This document shows, in pieces, positions 41,799 to 50,430 of a DNA stretch of 50,430 bases. The stretch is from contig JAHBXR010000005.1 of the NCBI GenBank assembly GCA_019636335.1, positions 224,197 to 274,626 on the forward strand. The letters are read 5' to 3'. This DNA comes from Pirellulales bacterium. GTDB taxonomy: Bacteria > Planctomycetota > Planctomycetia > Pirellulales > JAEUIK01. Position 1 is the first letter of the stretch. Each line of letters opens with the position of its first letter. The notes beneath the pieces were generated by a model. It was not told the origin of the DNA and did no database searches. It saw only the letters and a list, made by a program, of their open reading frames with translations. The translations under genes and the position numbers were made by a program.

Positions 41799-44700
41799 TC
41801 ACGGCTTCGTGGCCGTTGGCTCGGGCTGCACGCGGTTCGAGAGCAGGAAGCTCAGCAAGTCGTAAAACTCCGCCTCGGTGACCAGGTCGGGGACGTTGGC
41901 CGGCATGGGCGAAAGCTTCGACACCTCGCGCTCGTCGATCTCGTCGAGCGGCACGCGGACCTCCTTGCCTTGGTTGTCTGCCAGCACCAGCACGCTGCCT
42001 TCCTCGCGCAGCACGAGTCCGGACAAGACTTGCCCACCCGTCGTCGCGATCTGCGTGCTGCGGAAGGCCTGATCGACGTTGCGACTGGGATCGAGCACGT
42101 CTTCGAGCAAACGCTCCACGCCGCGCTGACCGATGCCGTCGAGCTCGGGCCCGATCTTGGCGCCCGCTCCGCCGATGCGGTGGCAGCCGGCGCAGATCTT
42201 GGTGAAGACCGCGCGGCCACGTTCAATATCTCCCGGAGCGGTCTCGTAGCCTTGTCGGCGTGCCGCGATGAGTTGCACGATGCGTTCATCGTCGGCAGGA
42301 AGGTCGGCAGTCAACTCGGCGAGCCGCGCGGCGAGGTTCTCGATCTTCGAGGCGTGCAGTCGCGCGTCGACGTCCCGTTCGCGGAGCACGCGGGGCGAGG
42401 CCTTGCCCGCCGCCACCGCCGCCAGCAATTCTTCGGCGCCGAGAGCGCTCCCCGCCAGGCCAGCGGCGATTCGCGCGGCGAGCCGTTCCGGCGCGGTTGC
42501 GAGCGCCGCGACCAATAGGGCACGGGTCTCCTCGCTGTTCAGATTGGCCAGGACCTCGGCGGCACGCTGGCGCATTTCCATGGCATCGGCTGGATCGCCC
42601 ACCATGCCCGCCAGCACGGCGACCGATCCGGGTGCGTCGATCGCCACCAGGGCCTCCATGGCGGCGGGGCGCAGGTCGGCAAAGGTCGAATTCGCGGCCA
42701 GCACGGCCAGCACGGCCTCGCGCGACGAAGTGAGTCGCATCTCGCGCGCCAAGTCGAGACAATCGCGCACGCGATCGTGCTCGCCGGTCGTGTAGAGCTC
42801 GCCCGCCAGTTGCACGCCCCACTCGCTGACGTTCGCTGGCAGCATCAGCGCGCGTTCTTGCGTGGCCCGCTGAACCGCGCGCACGATCTCGAACTGTTCG
42901 GCCGGACTGCGCTCCCGGAAGCGCTCGGCCAATTGGAACGCCTCGGCCAGCCGGTCGTCGTCGGCAAACCGGAGCACGTGATGGAGGTAAAGCTCGACTT
43001 GCGCCGTGGTGGGATTGGTGCGCGCCAGGTGGTCAGTCAAAAACGCCGCGGACTGAGCGTTGTGTACGCCCAGGCTCACGTCGGCCAGCTTCGTGTCGTT
43101 GTCGGGGGTGGCCGCGGCGAGCTTCTCGGCCTCGGCATACATACCCTCTTGCAGCAGATGGTCGCGCAGCGCCATGCGCACGACGTGTACGAGATGCGTG
43201 TCGTCGCCCGGCGTCGCGCGCCACAGTTCGAGCAAGGGAGCCAACTGATCGGCACGGGGATGGCGATCCAAGGCATCGGCCGCGACGCGTCGCGCAAAGG
43301 GATCATCGTCTTGCAACCTGGCCACGACCAAGGCGCGAATATCGAGCGGCGCCGACGACCATTCCGGTCGCTCGGCCAAGGCCCGCAGCAAATGCACGCG
43401 CACCAGCCGATCTTCATCCCCGGCCAGTCGCTCGACCAGGGCATCGTCGAGCAGTCCCTGTCGTTCGAGCAGCCAGAGGGCGTGGGCACGCTGGGGTGCG
43501 TTCTTGCTTTCGACGACGGTCTTGAGCACGAGGTCGGCAGGCGCCAACTCCGTCCAGCGATCGGCCAGTTCGTTCGTGGCCAGCGTACGGACCGTGAGAT
43601 TCTCATCGGCCAGCAGGGCGACGAGCGGCTCCGCCGCGGCGATTTGCTTCAAGTTGGGCATGGCTCGCGGCGCAGGCACATTCCCTTGTTCTCCCTTGTA
43701 GACCACGCGCCAGATGCGACCTCGCTCGCGATCGCGTCCCGGGTGCGTGATGGGCACCTCGTAGTGGCCAATGATGCGGTTGTAGAAATCGGCGATGTAG
43801 AGCGCTCCGTCGGGCCCCATTTGCAGATCGACCGGACGGAACCAGGGGTCATCGCACGAGATGAAGTCGGGCAACTCGACGGCCTTGTAGGTCGAACCGT
43901 GCTGTTCGAGCCGGTCGTGGTTGATGCGTCCGGTCACCGGATTGCCGATCAGGATCGTATCGCGGAACTCGGGCGGAAAATGATCGGCCGTGTAATAGAC
44001 GACCCCCGCGATTCCCGTCGAGTTGTGCAGATGTCCGATCATCTCCGGACCAAAGCCCAGCCCATCGTGTGGTTTGCCAAAGCTGGGGTACCACGCGCCG
44101 CGTAGCAGCATGTAGACAGGCAGCGTGTGGCAATCGGACGAGTACATATTGCCCAGTGGATCGAACGCCAGCCCGAACGGATTCACCTGTCCGTGCGTGA
44201 AGTACTCGATGTGCGAGCCATCTTCGCGCAAGCGGTAGGTGTTGCCCGAGTGCATGACGACCGGCTGGCCATCGGCGCCGGCGATCTCGGAGTTGTTCGC
44301 GAAGCCGTGACAGCCATAGATCCAACCATCGATCCAGCGACGGAAGGAACTGCCCATGCCGTGCGTATCGACGAAGCCGAAGGTCCCGTAGTAGGGTCGG
44401 CGCTCGTCCGCACGGTCATCGCCGTTGGCATCGGGAAAGAACGAAATGTTGGGAATGCTGTAGGCGAGCACGCCTCCCTTCACGGGCAGCACGCCAATCG
44501 GAATGTTGAGTTCTTCGGCAAACGTGGTCACCGAGCCGGCTCGGCCGTCGGGTCCCAGGCGATCGAAGATCTTGATCACGTCGCGGTGTGGGGCGCCATC
44601 CTTGGCCGGAAAGGGGTATTCGACCGATTCGGTGGCGTAGAGCCGCCCCTGGGCATCGAAGTTCAAGTTGATCGGCTTGCGAATCTCGGGCTCGGCGGCC

Positions 44701-44900
44701 ACGAGCTGAATCTCGAAACCCGGGGGCAGGTGAAATTTTGCCTGTTGCTGCTGTGCTGTCAGCGGATCGGTCGAGGCGACGAGCTCGACCTCGGCCTGGG
44801 CAATCGACGCCGCAGCTAGCAACCAGACGACGCCTGAAATCAAGGCAGCAGCGCACGCGGCGCGCGGTTTCCACGCAGACAAAGGGGGCAATCGAAACAT
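41799..44900 (-). CDS. PVC-type membrane-bound dehydrogenase/HEAT/cytochrome c protein
   Basis: A 1033-aa exported protein with a signal peptide ending near IAQAE. Residues about 45-400 form the beta-propeller-like dehydrogenase domain typical of Pirellula/Verrucomicrobium ([54 protein letters not shown]). A long HEAT-like helical region follows (about 410-880), then a haem domain with CAGCH and the distal [18 protein letters not shown] and [10 protein letters not shown] blocks (the PVC-type haem-binding domain). Large families of these proteins occur in planctomycetes, mostly without known substrates; sugar or polysaccharide oxidation is often proposed. Located in the periplasm or cell envelope. 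Confidence 0.92.
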   Translation of the reverse strand: MFRLPPLSAWKPRAACAAALISGVVWLLAAASIAQAEVELVASTDPLTAQQQQAKFHLPPGFEIQLVAAEPEIRKPINLNFDAQGRLYATESVEYPFPAKDGAPHRDVIKIFDRLGPDGRAGSVTTFAEELNIPIGVLPVKGGVLAYSIPNISFFPDANGDDRADERRPYYGTFGFVDTHGMGSSFRRWIDGWIYGCHGFANNSEIAGADGQPVVMHSGNTYRLREDGSHIEYFTHGQVNPFGLAFDPLGNMYSSDCHTLPVYMLLRGAWYPSFGKPHDGLGFGPEMIGHLHNSTGIAGVVYYTADHFPPEFRDTILIGNPVTGRINHDRLEQHGSTYKAVELPDFISCDDPWFRPVDLQMGPDGALYIADFYNRIIGHYEVPITHPGRDRERGRIWRVVYKGEQGNVPAPRAMPNLKQIAAAEPLVALLADENLTVRTLATNELADRWTELAPADLVLKTVVESKNAPQRAHALWLLERQGLLDDALVERLAGDEDRLVRVHLLRALAERPEWSSAPLDIRALVVARLQDDDPFARRVAADALDRHPRADQLAPLLELWRATPGDDTHLVHVVRMALRDHLLQEGMYAEAEKLAAATPDNDTKLADVSLGVHNAQSAAFLTDHLARTNPTTAQVELYLHHVLRFADDDRLAEAFQLAERFRERSPAEQFEIVRAVQRATQERALMLPANVSEWGVQLAGELYTTGEHDRVRDCLDLAREMRLTSSREAVLAVLAANSTFADLRPAAMEALVAIDAPGSVAVLAGMVGDPADAMEMRQRAAEVLANLNSEETRALLVAALATAPERLAARIAAGLAGSALGAEELLAAVAAGKASPRVLRERDVDARLHASKIENLAARLAELTADLPADDERIVQLIAARRQGYETAPGDIERGRAVFTKICAGCHRIGGAGAKIGPELDGIGQRGVERLLEDVLDPSRNVDQAFRSTQIATTGGQVLSGLVLREEGSVLVLADNQGKEVRVPLDEIDEREVSKLSPMPANVPDLVTEAEFYDLLSFLLSNRVQPEPTATKP

Positions 44901-45106
44901 GCGGGCGAATCCTGGCGGGAATAGGGCAGGGGGGTGGGTTCCAGTCTAGAAGGGGCCTCCACGAGCTTCAAGGATTCGTCAAGTTCACTCCCTTCCCTGG
45001 CCGACCTTGACCCCCTGAGAAGGCACGGCTATTCTCCCGCCTCGCATTTCCAGGCCCCGATGCCGAGGGCCGATACCGCGCGCATCAAGGAGGGTGCAGG
45101 CGGCCG

Positions 45107-46429
45107 ATGTCGTATGTCGAAATGGTGGCTACCGCACTGGCGGCCTGGGCCGTGGTCCAGACGCTGCTCGTGCTCTGGCAGATTCACGAAAACCTGCGCT
45201 TCGTGCGCAGCCGTCTCCGCTTGCCCCCTGCGCACGACGCGGGGCGCCGCGTGGCACTCATTGCGCCCTGCAAGGGTCTCGAATTCGAGCTCGAACGCAA
45301 TCTCGCGCCCCTCTTCACGCAAGACTACTCGAACTACGAACTGCTGCTCGTCGTCGAGAGCGAAGCCGATTCGGCCGTGGCTGCGATTCGTCGCCTGATC
45401 GCCAGGCATCCGCGCCGCGCCGCGCGACTGGTCGTCGCAGGCCTGGCCACCGACAGCGGGCAGAAAGTCCATAACCTGCGCGTCGCCACCGAGCATCTTC
45501 CGGCCGAGGTCGAAGTTCTTGCCTTCGTCGATTCCGATGCCCGACCGGCAAGCGGTTGGCTGCGGCAACTGGTCGAGCGTCTCGATCGCCCCGAGGTGGG
45601 AGCGTCGTCCGGTTACCGCTGGTTCATTCCGGCTCAGGATAGTTGGGCCGAGCATGCCCTGACGGCGGCCAATGGCGCGGTGGCTGCCATGCTCGGCGGC
45701 AAGCGAATTAACATGGTTTGGGGCGGATCGTGGGCGATTCGCCGCGAGACGTTTGAGGAAATCAAGCTGCGCGATGCCTGGCAGGGAACGTTGAGCGACG
45801 ATCTCGTCGCCAGCGAGATCCTGTACCGCGCGGGCAAGCAGGTGAATTTCGAGCCGCGCTGCATGGTGGCGTCTCCCTTGGAGACGACGCCCGCCAGCGC
45901 CAGCGAATTCGCCAGGCGTCAGTACACCATCGGCCGTTTCTATGCGCCATCGCGGTGGGCGATTTCGACCGTTGGTATCAGCCTGGCCAAGCTTGTCGGA
46001 GCGAGCGGAATTGTGGCAATGGTCCTTTATCTGGTCGGACATCGCAGCCTGTGGTGCTCTGGCCAGATCGCGGCGCTCGTGGCCCTGTGCGTGTTGGGTT
46101 TCGTCCGCGCGGCCTATCGGCAGCGACTGGCCGTCCTGTGCCTGTCGGCGCAGACCGATCGGTTGGCCTCGTCGCGTCGTAGCGACTTTCTGGCCTGGCC
46201 ACTCTTTTCGCTGGCGAACTGGGGCTGCCTGCTCGGTTCGCTGTGGAACGACACCGTGACGTGGCGCGGCAATCGATACCAGATTCGGCGCGGCGGTCAG
46301 ATTCGCCTGGTCGAGCGCGAGACGGCCGACGCGACGCATGTCGAGCGGCAGGCTCCGCGGCCTCCCCATTTCCCACGTGGCGCCGGAGAGCGCAAGAACC
46401 AGCGGAGTCGTTCGGCCCGCCGGCGCTAG
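45107..46429 (+). CDS. Ceramide-glucosyltransferase-like family 2 glycosyltransferase
   Basis: A 440-aa membrane glycosyltransferase. An N-terminal membrane helix is followed by a GT-A domain with VALIAPCKGLEFELERNL, the Asp pair of VDSDARP, TLSDDLV and a final RRQYTIGRFY (the Q/RxxRW-type motif in variant form). About three C-terminal membrane helices follow, then a basic tail. This layout matches the GT21-like ceramide glucosyltransferase group, which includes the hopanoid-associated HpnI. It is 69 bases upstream of a radical SAM gene on the same strand. A lipid acceptor is inferred. Confidence 0.85.
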   Translation: MSYVEMVATALAAWAVVQTLLVLWQIHENLRFVRSRLRLPPAHDAGRRVALIAPCKGLEFELERNLAPLFTQDYSNYELLLVVESEADSAVAAIRRLIARHPRRAARLVVAGLATDSGQKVHNLRVATEHLPAEVEVLAFVDSDARPASGWLRQLVERLDRPEVGASSGYRWFIPAQDSWAEHALTAANGAVAAMLGGKRINMVWGGSWAIRRETFEEIKLRDAWQGTLSDDLVASEILYRAGKQVNFEPRCMVASPLETTPASASEFARRQYTIGRFYAPSRWAISTVGISLAKLVGASGIVAMVLYLVGHRSLWCSGQIAALVALCVLGFVRAAYRQRLAVLCLSAQTDRLASSRRSDFLAWPLFSLANWGCLLGSLWNDTVTWRGNRYQIRRGGQIRLVERETADATHVERQAPRPPHFPRGAGERKNQRSRSARRR

Positions 46430-46498
46430 TTCGCCTTGTGCGGGGGGCGAACGTCTCGCCAGCCAAATCACATTCCAGCAAGCGCGAAGGAGTCCACG

Positions 46499-47959
46499 AT
46501 GCACGTCGTTCTCTGGGACACACGCAAACTCGACGTCTCGAAGGATTTTGCCGGCGGCTTTGGCGTGGGGCAGTACCCCGGCGGCGGCGGCATGCGCGGA
46601 CGCGTCATTCGCTGGGGTTACAAACGCGACTATCGCCCGGTCGCATTGAACTTTGCCTATCTCGGCGCGATCCTGAAGAACCTGGGCCACACGGTCGAGT
46701 ACGCGCTCGATGAGATCCCCTCGGGGGCGGACCTGTACGTCTTCAATCCCTCGCTCATCACGCTGGCGCTCGAACGGGCCACGATGGCCGAGGTGATCTC
46801 GCGCAACCCGCACGCACGGGTATTCGTGATCGGGCTCGTGGGCTATACGCTGCCCGAGGCCTTCGCCGGGATGAAGAACGTCACCGTCATCCGGGGCGAG
46901 GCGGAACAACTGCAGTGGAAGCTCGACGAGGTGCTGGCCTCGGATCAGCCGACCGTCGACGTGGGCAGCGTGCGCGACCTCGACACGCTGCCGTTCCCGG
47001 ACTGGTCGCTGTTCGATTACCGCAAGTTCCGCATCGCGTACGATTTCTGGAAGTATCCGACCGGGCTCGTGCAGCAGAGCCGCGGCTGCACGTTCAAGTG
47101 CAACTATTGCCCCTATATCATCGTCGAGAACACGACGCGTTTCCGCAGCCCGGCTTTGATCGCGGAAGAGATGCGCGTCGGCATCGAAAAATATGGCTTC
47201 CGCTCGTTCAAGTTCCGCGATCCGTTGTTCGGATTGGATCGCAAGCGGGCCCTGGAGCTGGCCGAGCACATTGGCCGGCTGCCGCGCAAGATTCAGTTCT
47301 CGATCGAAAGCCGGATCGATCTATTGCGTCCTGAGACGCTCAAGATGCTGCGCAGCGTGGGGCTGGTGAGCATCACAGTCGGCATCGAGACGCCGAACGA
47401 GACCACGTTGAAGCAGTACAAGCGTGCCCCGATCAAGGACGACAAGCAGCGCGAGTTCGTCGAGTTGTGCCGGGGGCTGGGCATTCGCACGGTGGCCGGC
47501 TTCATGATCGGGTTTCCCGAGGACACGCCCAGCTCGATTCGCGCCGTGCTGCGCTATGCGAAGGCGGTCTGCCCGACCTATGCCAACTTCAACGTCGTGA
47601 CGCCGTACCCTGGCACGGAATTTTTCGAGCAGGTGAAGCACGAGATCGCCGACTTCGACTTTACGAAGTACTCGGTCTACACGCCGGTGATGAAGTATCA
47701 GCAGCTCACGCCGCAGCAAGTCTCGGAATTGCACGCCAAGTGCTTCACGAGCTACTACTTCCGCTGGCCGTATCTGTTCCAGAACGCGCACCTGATCTGG
47801 CCGCTGCTGCAACGATTCGGCATCGGCCTGAAGGCCGTCGCGACCGACGCGGAAGGGCCGCACAACTCGCCGCCGAAGCCGCACGCCGGCGCGTCGAAGC
47901 CGACGGCCAGCCTACCGGTTGTCAACACGAACGAGCATGCCTGCAATCACGAGCATTAG
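46499..47959 (+). CDS. B12-binding-domain radical SAM protein
   Basis: A 486-aa protein from ATG 46499 with AAGGAG six bases upstream. Residues 1-150 look like a cobalamin-binding Rossmann region but lack the usual DxHxxG His. The radical SAM core has C197-x3-C201-x2-C204 (SRGCTFKCNYCPY), GIETPNETTLKQYKR and FMIGFPEDTPSSI. Such proteins perform methylation, ring contraction or other radical steps on lipids, tetrapyrroles and natural products. The pairing with a GT21-like enzyme recalls HpnI/HpnJ in hopanoid side-chain synthesis, but no other hpn gene is in the window. Confidence 0.85.
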   Translation: MHVVLWDTRKLDVSKDFAGGFGVGQYPGGGGMRGRVIRWGYKRDYRPVALNFAYLGAILKNLGHTVEYALDEIPSGADLYVFNPSLITLALERATMAEVISRNPHARVFVIGLVGYTLPEAFAGMKNVTVIRGEAEQLQWKLDEVLASDQPTVDVGSVRDLDTLPFPDWSLFDYRKFRIAYDFWKYPTGLVQQSRGCTFKCNYCPYIIVENTTRFRSPALIAEEMRVGIEKYGFRSFKFRDPLFGLDRKRALELAEHIGRLPRKIQFSIESRIDLLRPETLKMLRSVGLVSITVGIETPNETTLKQYKRAPIKDDKQREFVELCRGLGIRTVAGFMIGFPEDTPSSIRAVLRYAKAVCPTYANFNVVTPYPGTEFFEQVKHEIADFDFTKYSVYTPVMKYQQLTPQQVSELHAKCFTSYYFRWPYLFQNAHLIWPLLQRFGIGLKAVATDAEGPHNSPPKPHAGASKPTASLPVVNTNEHACNHEH

Positions 47960-47978
47960 TGGTCAGTGGTCAGTGGTC
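47958..47978 (+). repeat. Heptamer tandem repeat, three copies
   Basis: AGTGGTC occurs three times in a row, beginning inside the stop codon of the radical SAM gene. Similar heptameric GTGGTCA tracts are familiar from several bacterial genomes as short tandem repeats. Confidence 0.7.
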
Positions 47979-48512
47979 AGGGGTTTGTGGGCAGGGGGCT
48001 GGTGGTTAGGGTTTGTCGTCATGCGCAACAGGCATACTGGCTCATCTCTTGGCTCGTGGCTGTCCGTGGGCCGAATTCGCGGGATTTTGCGTTGGTTTGC
48101 GCACCACGCGCACCCGTCGGTGATGCTGCGCGGGTGGACTCCGTCGTATGTTCTGCGGTGCTTGGCGGTTGCGCTGTGGCAGCAGGATGGGTGCGTGGGG
48201 TCTTGATGACGCTACGGATGGTGATTTTCTGGTGCGCGGTTCGCGCACCGCTTGGCTGTCTCGCCGGGGTTTTTTAACGCGAAGGCGCCAAGGACGCGAA
48301 GAGTTGCGACCAGTCGTGGAAGCTTCTGTTCTACTTTACTGGCTTGCGGGGTGGGGGGCGAGGTTCGTTTTCGGCCGCGGTGCTTGCCTGCGGATTTCCG
48401 CGAGTCGCCACCCCCAGATCGAATAGCGCAACTTCAAAAAGTGTCCGTGAGGATGTGCCTGGACCGCTCGATTCCCACCTGAAACGTGAGCGACTAATCG
48501 ATTCGAACGGTA
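47960..48512. other. Repeat-rich intergenic stretch at island border
   Basis: About 550 bases without a credible gene. It contains the AGTGGTC repeat, a GTG/GGG-rich low-complexity segment, and at 48270-48303 a TTTTTTAACGCGAAGG-type string with three imperfect GCGAAGG units, similar to dispersed repeats known as spurious NTKTQRRE-like peptides in many bacteria. It separates the radical SAM gene from the GIY-YIG gene. Confidence 0.5.
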
Positions 48513-49706
48513 TTACCCTGGAGTGAGGCGTGCCGATTCCGGGTCATACCGGAAGTCACCGATCGTGCCATCCTTGATTTTTTGAATCGCCTCGTCGATC
48601 ACGGGGAGCGGCACGAGAAACCACTCTTTCGGCTCGACTTGCGAGCCGAAGCGGTCCTTCAACTCCAGGTCCAGTCGAGCGCTGCCGAAGAACCTTTGCA
48701 GCAGCGCTTCGAGCGCTTTCCGGTTGACGTTCGCCAGCTTGAACGTCGCCACGACCTCCACATCGGCCAAGAGAAATGTCGGATCCTTTTTCGCGTTGGC
48801 GACGCGGCCCTTCACACTGCCGCCGGTGACGCCGATTTTGTGCAAAACCGTCCTGTGCTCGGCGACAAAGGGATGCTCCGATTTGCTCCTCAGCACATAG
48901 ATGTGCCCCGTCGCCAGGTCATCCTCGTCCTCGAGATCCGAGAAGAGCGGTTCCGCGCGTGGCTCGGTGATGCGGCGGCTCGCTTTGTCCTTGTACAGCG
49001 CGCGCTGGAGCGATCGCAGCAGCAGATCGCTCTCCGTGCCGTTGTCATAGACGACACGAAGCCTGCGGTCCGGGCGACCGTAGTCACTGACGAATTCGTC
49101 GCCCAACTCGGCCACCAGCACCTTCTGACCATCCAGGATGAACAAGTCCCCCTTTGTAAAGTCGGCGTACTCTTTGTATTTCAAGGTTTTCCGCTGGCCT
49201 GTCTTTAGATCGCGCTGCACCTGGTCGAAGATTGGCGCGAACTGGTCGAAGTCTTCGCATGCGGTGCGCTTCGCGATTTCCTCCGCAACGCGGATATCCT
49301 CGCGCGAGCGCACATGCACCAGCTTTGTCACGTCGTTTTCTGGCGAGTCTTCCGCTCCCAGTGCAGCCAGCAATTCCTCGTCCGTGGATTCCGCTTCGCC
49401 CGTGGTGGAACCGCGGTGCGCGGTGGTGTCCAGCAGTCCGCGCGTATCGATGTCCTTCAACACTTCGCGGCACTCGGCCGATTCCCGAATTCGATCCAGC
49501 CTTACCGCGTAGAGCCGCTCGAAGATATCGCGGTTCTCGCCATGCTGTGGGGCACGTCCGTGTTCCTCGACGAACCTCAGAATGTCCTCGAACCCCGCAA
49601 TGATGCGCTGCTCTCGCGCAGTACGACCGCCCTTGGCGACGGGCGCGGTGTCCACGCCCAGCTCTCCCAGCAGGTCTAGATCTTCGTCCGTGACGCGTTC
49701 AGCCAT
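48513..49706 (-). CDS. GIY-YIG nuclease-family protein
   Basis: A 397-aa protein. Residues 266-345 hold the nuclease-like domain: HIY at 268-270, KIG at 290-292, Arg301 in VKGRV and Glu333 in KALEALLQRFF, so the catalytic Arg and Glu positions are kept. It is of the T5orf172/MUG113 type. The N-terminal ~190 residues include AREQRIIAGFEDILRFVEEH and FERLYAVRLDRIRE, conserved in this subfamily but of unknown role; residues 180-240 are a beta-rich unit. The start ATG overlaps the last 8 bases of the upstream gene, implying translational coupling. I recall this protein paired with a large helicase in other bacteria. Confidence 0.85.
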   Translation of the reverse strand: MAERVTDEDLDLLGELGVDTAPVAKGGRTAREQRIIAGFEDILRFVEEHGRAPQHGENRDIFERLYAVRLDRIRESAECREVLKDIDTRGLLDTTAHRGSTTGEAESTDEELLAALGAEDSPENDVTKLVHVRSREDIRVAEEIAKRTACEDFDQFAPIFDQVQRDLKTGQRKTLKYKEYADFTKGDLFILDGQKVLVAELGDEFVSDYGRPDRRLRVVYDNGTESDLLLRSLQRALYKDKASRRITEPRAEPLFSDLEDEDDLATGHIYVLRSKSEHPFVAEHRTVLHKIGVTGGSVKGRVANAKKDPTFLLADVEVVATFKLANVNRKALEALLQRFFGSARLDLELKDRFGSQVEPKEWFLVPLPVIDEAIQKIKDGTIGDFRYDPESARLTPG

Positions 49707-50430
49707 GGCGCTCGTCCCTCGCTGCTCGCTGCAAGAAGGCGATCCCCTCCGCCATGCGCTTCTCCCACGCGTCCACGGCAGTCAGCGATGGCAGTCTTCC
49801 TCGCTCCGACTTGAATCGCAAGGCGCGCTTTGCCAGCTCGCGAGCCTCGTCCAGCGTCATGCTGGCGCGCTTGGCCGCGATCACCGCCGCCACCTGCTTG
49901 AGGCGTTCTTCCCCCATCGACTTGGCCAGAATGGCGTACGCTTCGCTGAAGGGATTGATCCGGTCGATCAGGTCGATGTCGAGTTCGCGCACCGATAAGG
50001 CAAACTTGCGCACGCCATCGATGAACGACGTGTTCTTTACTTCTTCTCCGTTGGCCGCGTCGAGCAGTTTCTTGGCCTGCTGCATCAGGTTCAGCGCGGC
50101 GACGGCGTGCTGCCGAACCGCTTCCTGGTCCTCGTCGTCGAGGTTGGGGAATTTTTCCTTGACGATCTTGCCCATGCGCACCTGCGTCAATTCCTCGGGG
50201 GCCAGCTCGTCGTCGAACATTCCTCGCTCGATCGTTTGCCGATCCTGCACGAAGGCCGTGACCAACTCGGTCAAATCCTCGCGGCAGATGCGTTCCGCCT
50301 CCGGACCCTTCGGCGCGGCCAGCCCCTTGATCTCCAACTGAATCAACCCGGTCTGGCGATCGACACCCACATTGCACCGGTCCGGGTCATATCCGCCGTC
50401 GCCGTAGTCCAGGCCAGGCGTGGCGGCGTT
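49699..50430 (-). CDS. C-terminal part of a large protein, probably a DEAD/DEAH helicase
   Basis: The frame is open to the right window edge, so only the last 243 residues are visible. No helicase motif is seen in this part; it is helical and acidic/basic mixed, with EIKGLAAPKGPEAERICRED, RELDIDLIDRINPFSEAYA and a final VDAWEKRMAEGIAFLQRAA. I identify it tentatively by the similarity of this tail to DEAD/DEAH-box helicase-family proteins that accompany GIY-YIG proteins of the adjacent type. It shares an ATGGCTGA overlap with the next gene, so the two form an operon. Confidence 0.6.
   Translation of the reverse strand, partial: NAATPGLDYGDGGYDPDRCNVGVDRQTGLIQLEIKGLAAPKGPEAERICREDLTELVTAFVQDRQTIERGMFDDELAPEELTQVRMGKIVKEKFPNLDDEDQEAVRQHAVAALNLMQQAKKLLDAANGEEVKNTSFIDGVRKFALSVRELDIDLIDRINPFSEAYAILAKSMGEERLKQVAAVIAAKRASMTLDEARELAKRALRFKSERGRLPSLTAVDAWEKRMAEGIAFLQRAARDERHG

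Noticed and set aside
41799..44900. PVC-type dehydrogenase/cytochrome as a novel system
   Set aside because: Very large paralogous families of this architecture are already known in planctomycetes and Verrucomicrobia. It is typical rather than new.
45029..47269. A 746-residue open frame on the minus strand
   Set aside because: It runs antisense to both the glycosyltransferase and the radical SAM gene, which carry intact catalytic motifs. Its translation shows no domain.
45107..47959. A complete hopanoid head-group cluster
   Set aside because: Only two hpnI/hpnJ-like genes are present and the radical SAM N-terminus lacks the usual cobalamin His, so calling them hpnI and hpnJ would overreach.
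47958..47978. Start of a CRISPR array
   Set aside because: The three AGTGGTC units are contiguous heptamers without spacers, so this is a simple tandem repeat.
48513..50430. Type I or III restriction-modification system
   Set aside because: No methyltransferase or specificity subunit is visible and the large gene is truncated by the window, so the system type cannot be assigned.

Overview
The window reads as GC-rich chromosomal DNA of a planctomycete, most likely of the Pirellulales. The pointers are a 1033-aa PVC-type dehydrogenase/cytochrome c protein, several secreted families that I know only from this phylum, a cytochrome c/copper monooxygenase fusion, and mostly scattered single genes rather than long operons. 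This is inferred from protein families; no rRNA gene or phylogenetic marker search was possible. I found no tRNA, rRNA, CRISPR array, prophage or intact insertion sequence.

Layout. 0.2-2.1 kb: a TIM-barrel isomerase and a metallo-beta-lactamase nuclease. 2.5-5.9 kb: an envelope pair, a Pro-rich TPR lipoprotein followed by a Wza-type polysaccharide export protein, converging on a secreted DUF11-repeat protein (5.9-8.3 kb). 8.5-9.9 kb: a dCTPase-like pyrophosphohydrolase and a receiver-like protein that lacks every phosphorylation residue. 10.2-12.9 kb: larC and three smaller genes with identical 22-nt gaps. 13-19 kb: M19 dipeptidase, two planctomycete secreted or outer-membrane proteins, NAD kinase and a KDG-kinase-like sugar kinase. 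19-25.5 kb: thrS, a double-ACT protein, a thioesterase, another TIM-barrel isomerase, a histone-H1-like basic protein and a membrane TPR protein. 25.6-32.1 kb: tex, PAP2 phosphatase, nth and dcd. 32.3-36.7 kb: amidase, cytochrome c/copper monooxygenase fusion and a redoxin-like protein without CXXC. 37-40.8 kb: FmdB-type zinc ribbon, a secreted protein overlapping guaB, guaB, and two small ORFs. 40.8-44.9 kb: an internally deleted pectate lyase pseudogene and the large PVC dehydrogenase. 45.1-48.0 kb: a ceramide-glucosyltransferase-like enzyme and a radical SAM protein. 48.5 kb to the end: a GIY-YIG protein overlapping the 3' end of a large gene that runs out of the window, probably the edge of a nucleic-acid-processing or defence module.

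The most distinctive non-coding signal is a family of short palindromic repeats (consensus near GCACAGGCTRGCAGCCTGTG followed by CCAC). Two copies face each other 36-46 nt apart at three intergenic loci (21.1, 29.4 and 37.2 kb), and a single copy lies at 14.2 kb. Three of the four loci lie between convergent gene ends, and one copy doubles as a textbook terminator. Separate repeats are a 25-bp perfect hairpin (22.0 kb), a 159-bp MITE-like element with 20-bp terminal inverted repeats (36.7 kb), and repeat debris at 48 kb.

Functionally the window mixes housekeeping (thrS, guaB, nadK, dcd, nth, tex) with envelope and carbohydrate functions (EPS export, KDG kinase, decayed pectate lyase, PVC cytochromes). 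I see no single large novel gene system. The best candidates for new biology are the helicase/GIY-YIG pair at the right edge, the glycosyltransferase/radical SAM pair, the larC-led cluster and the repeat doublets.
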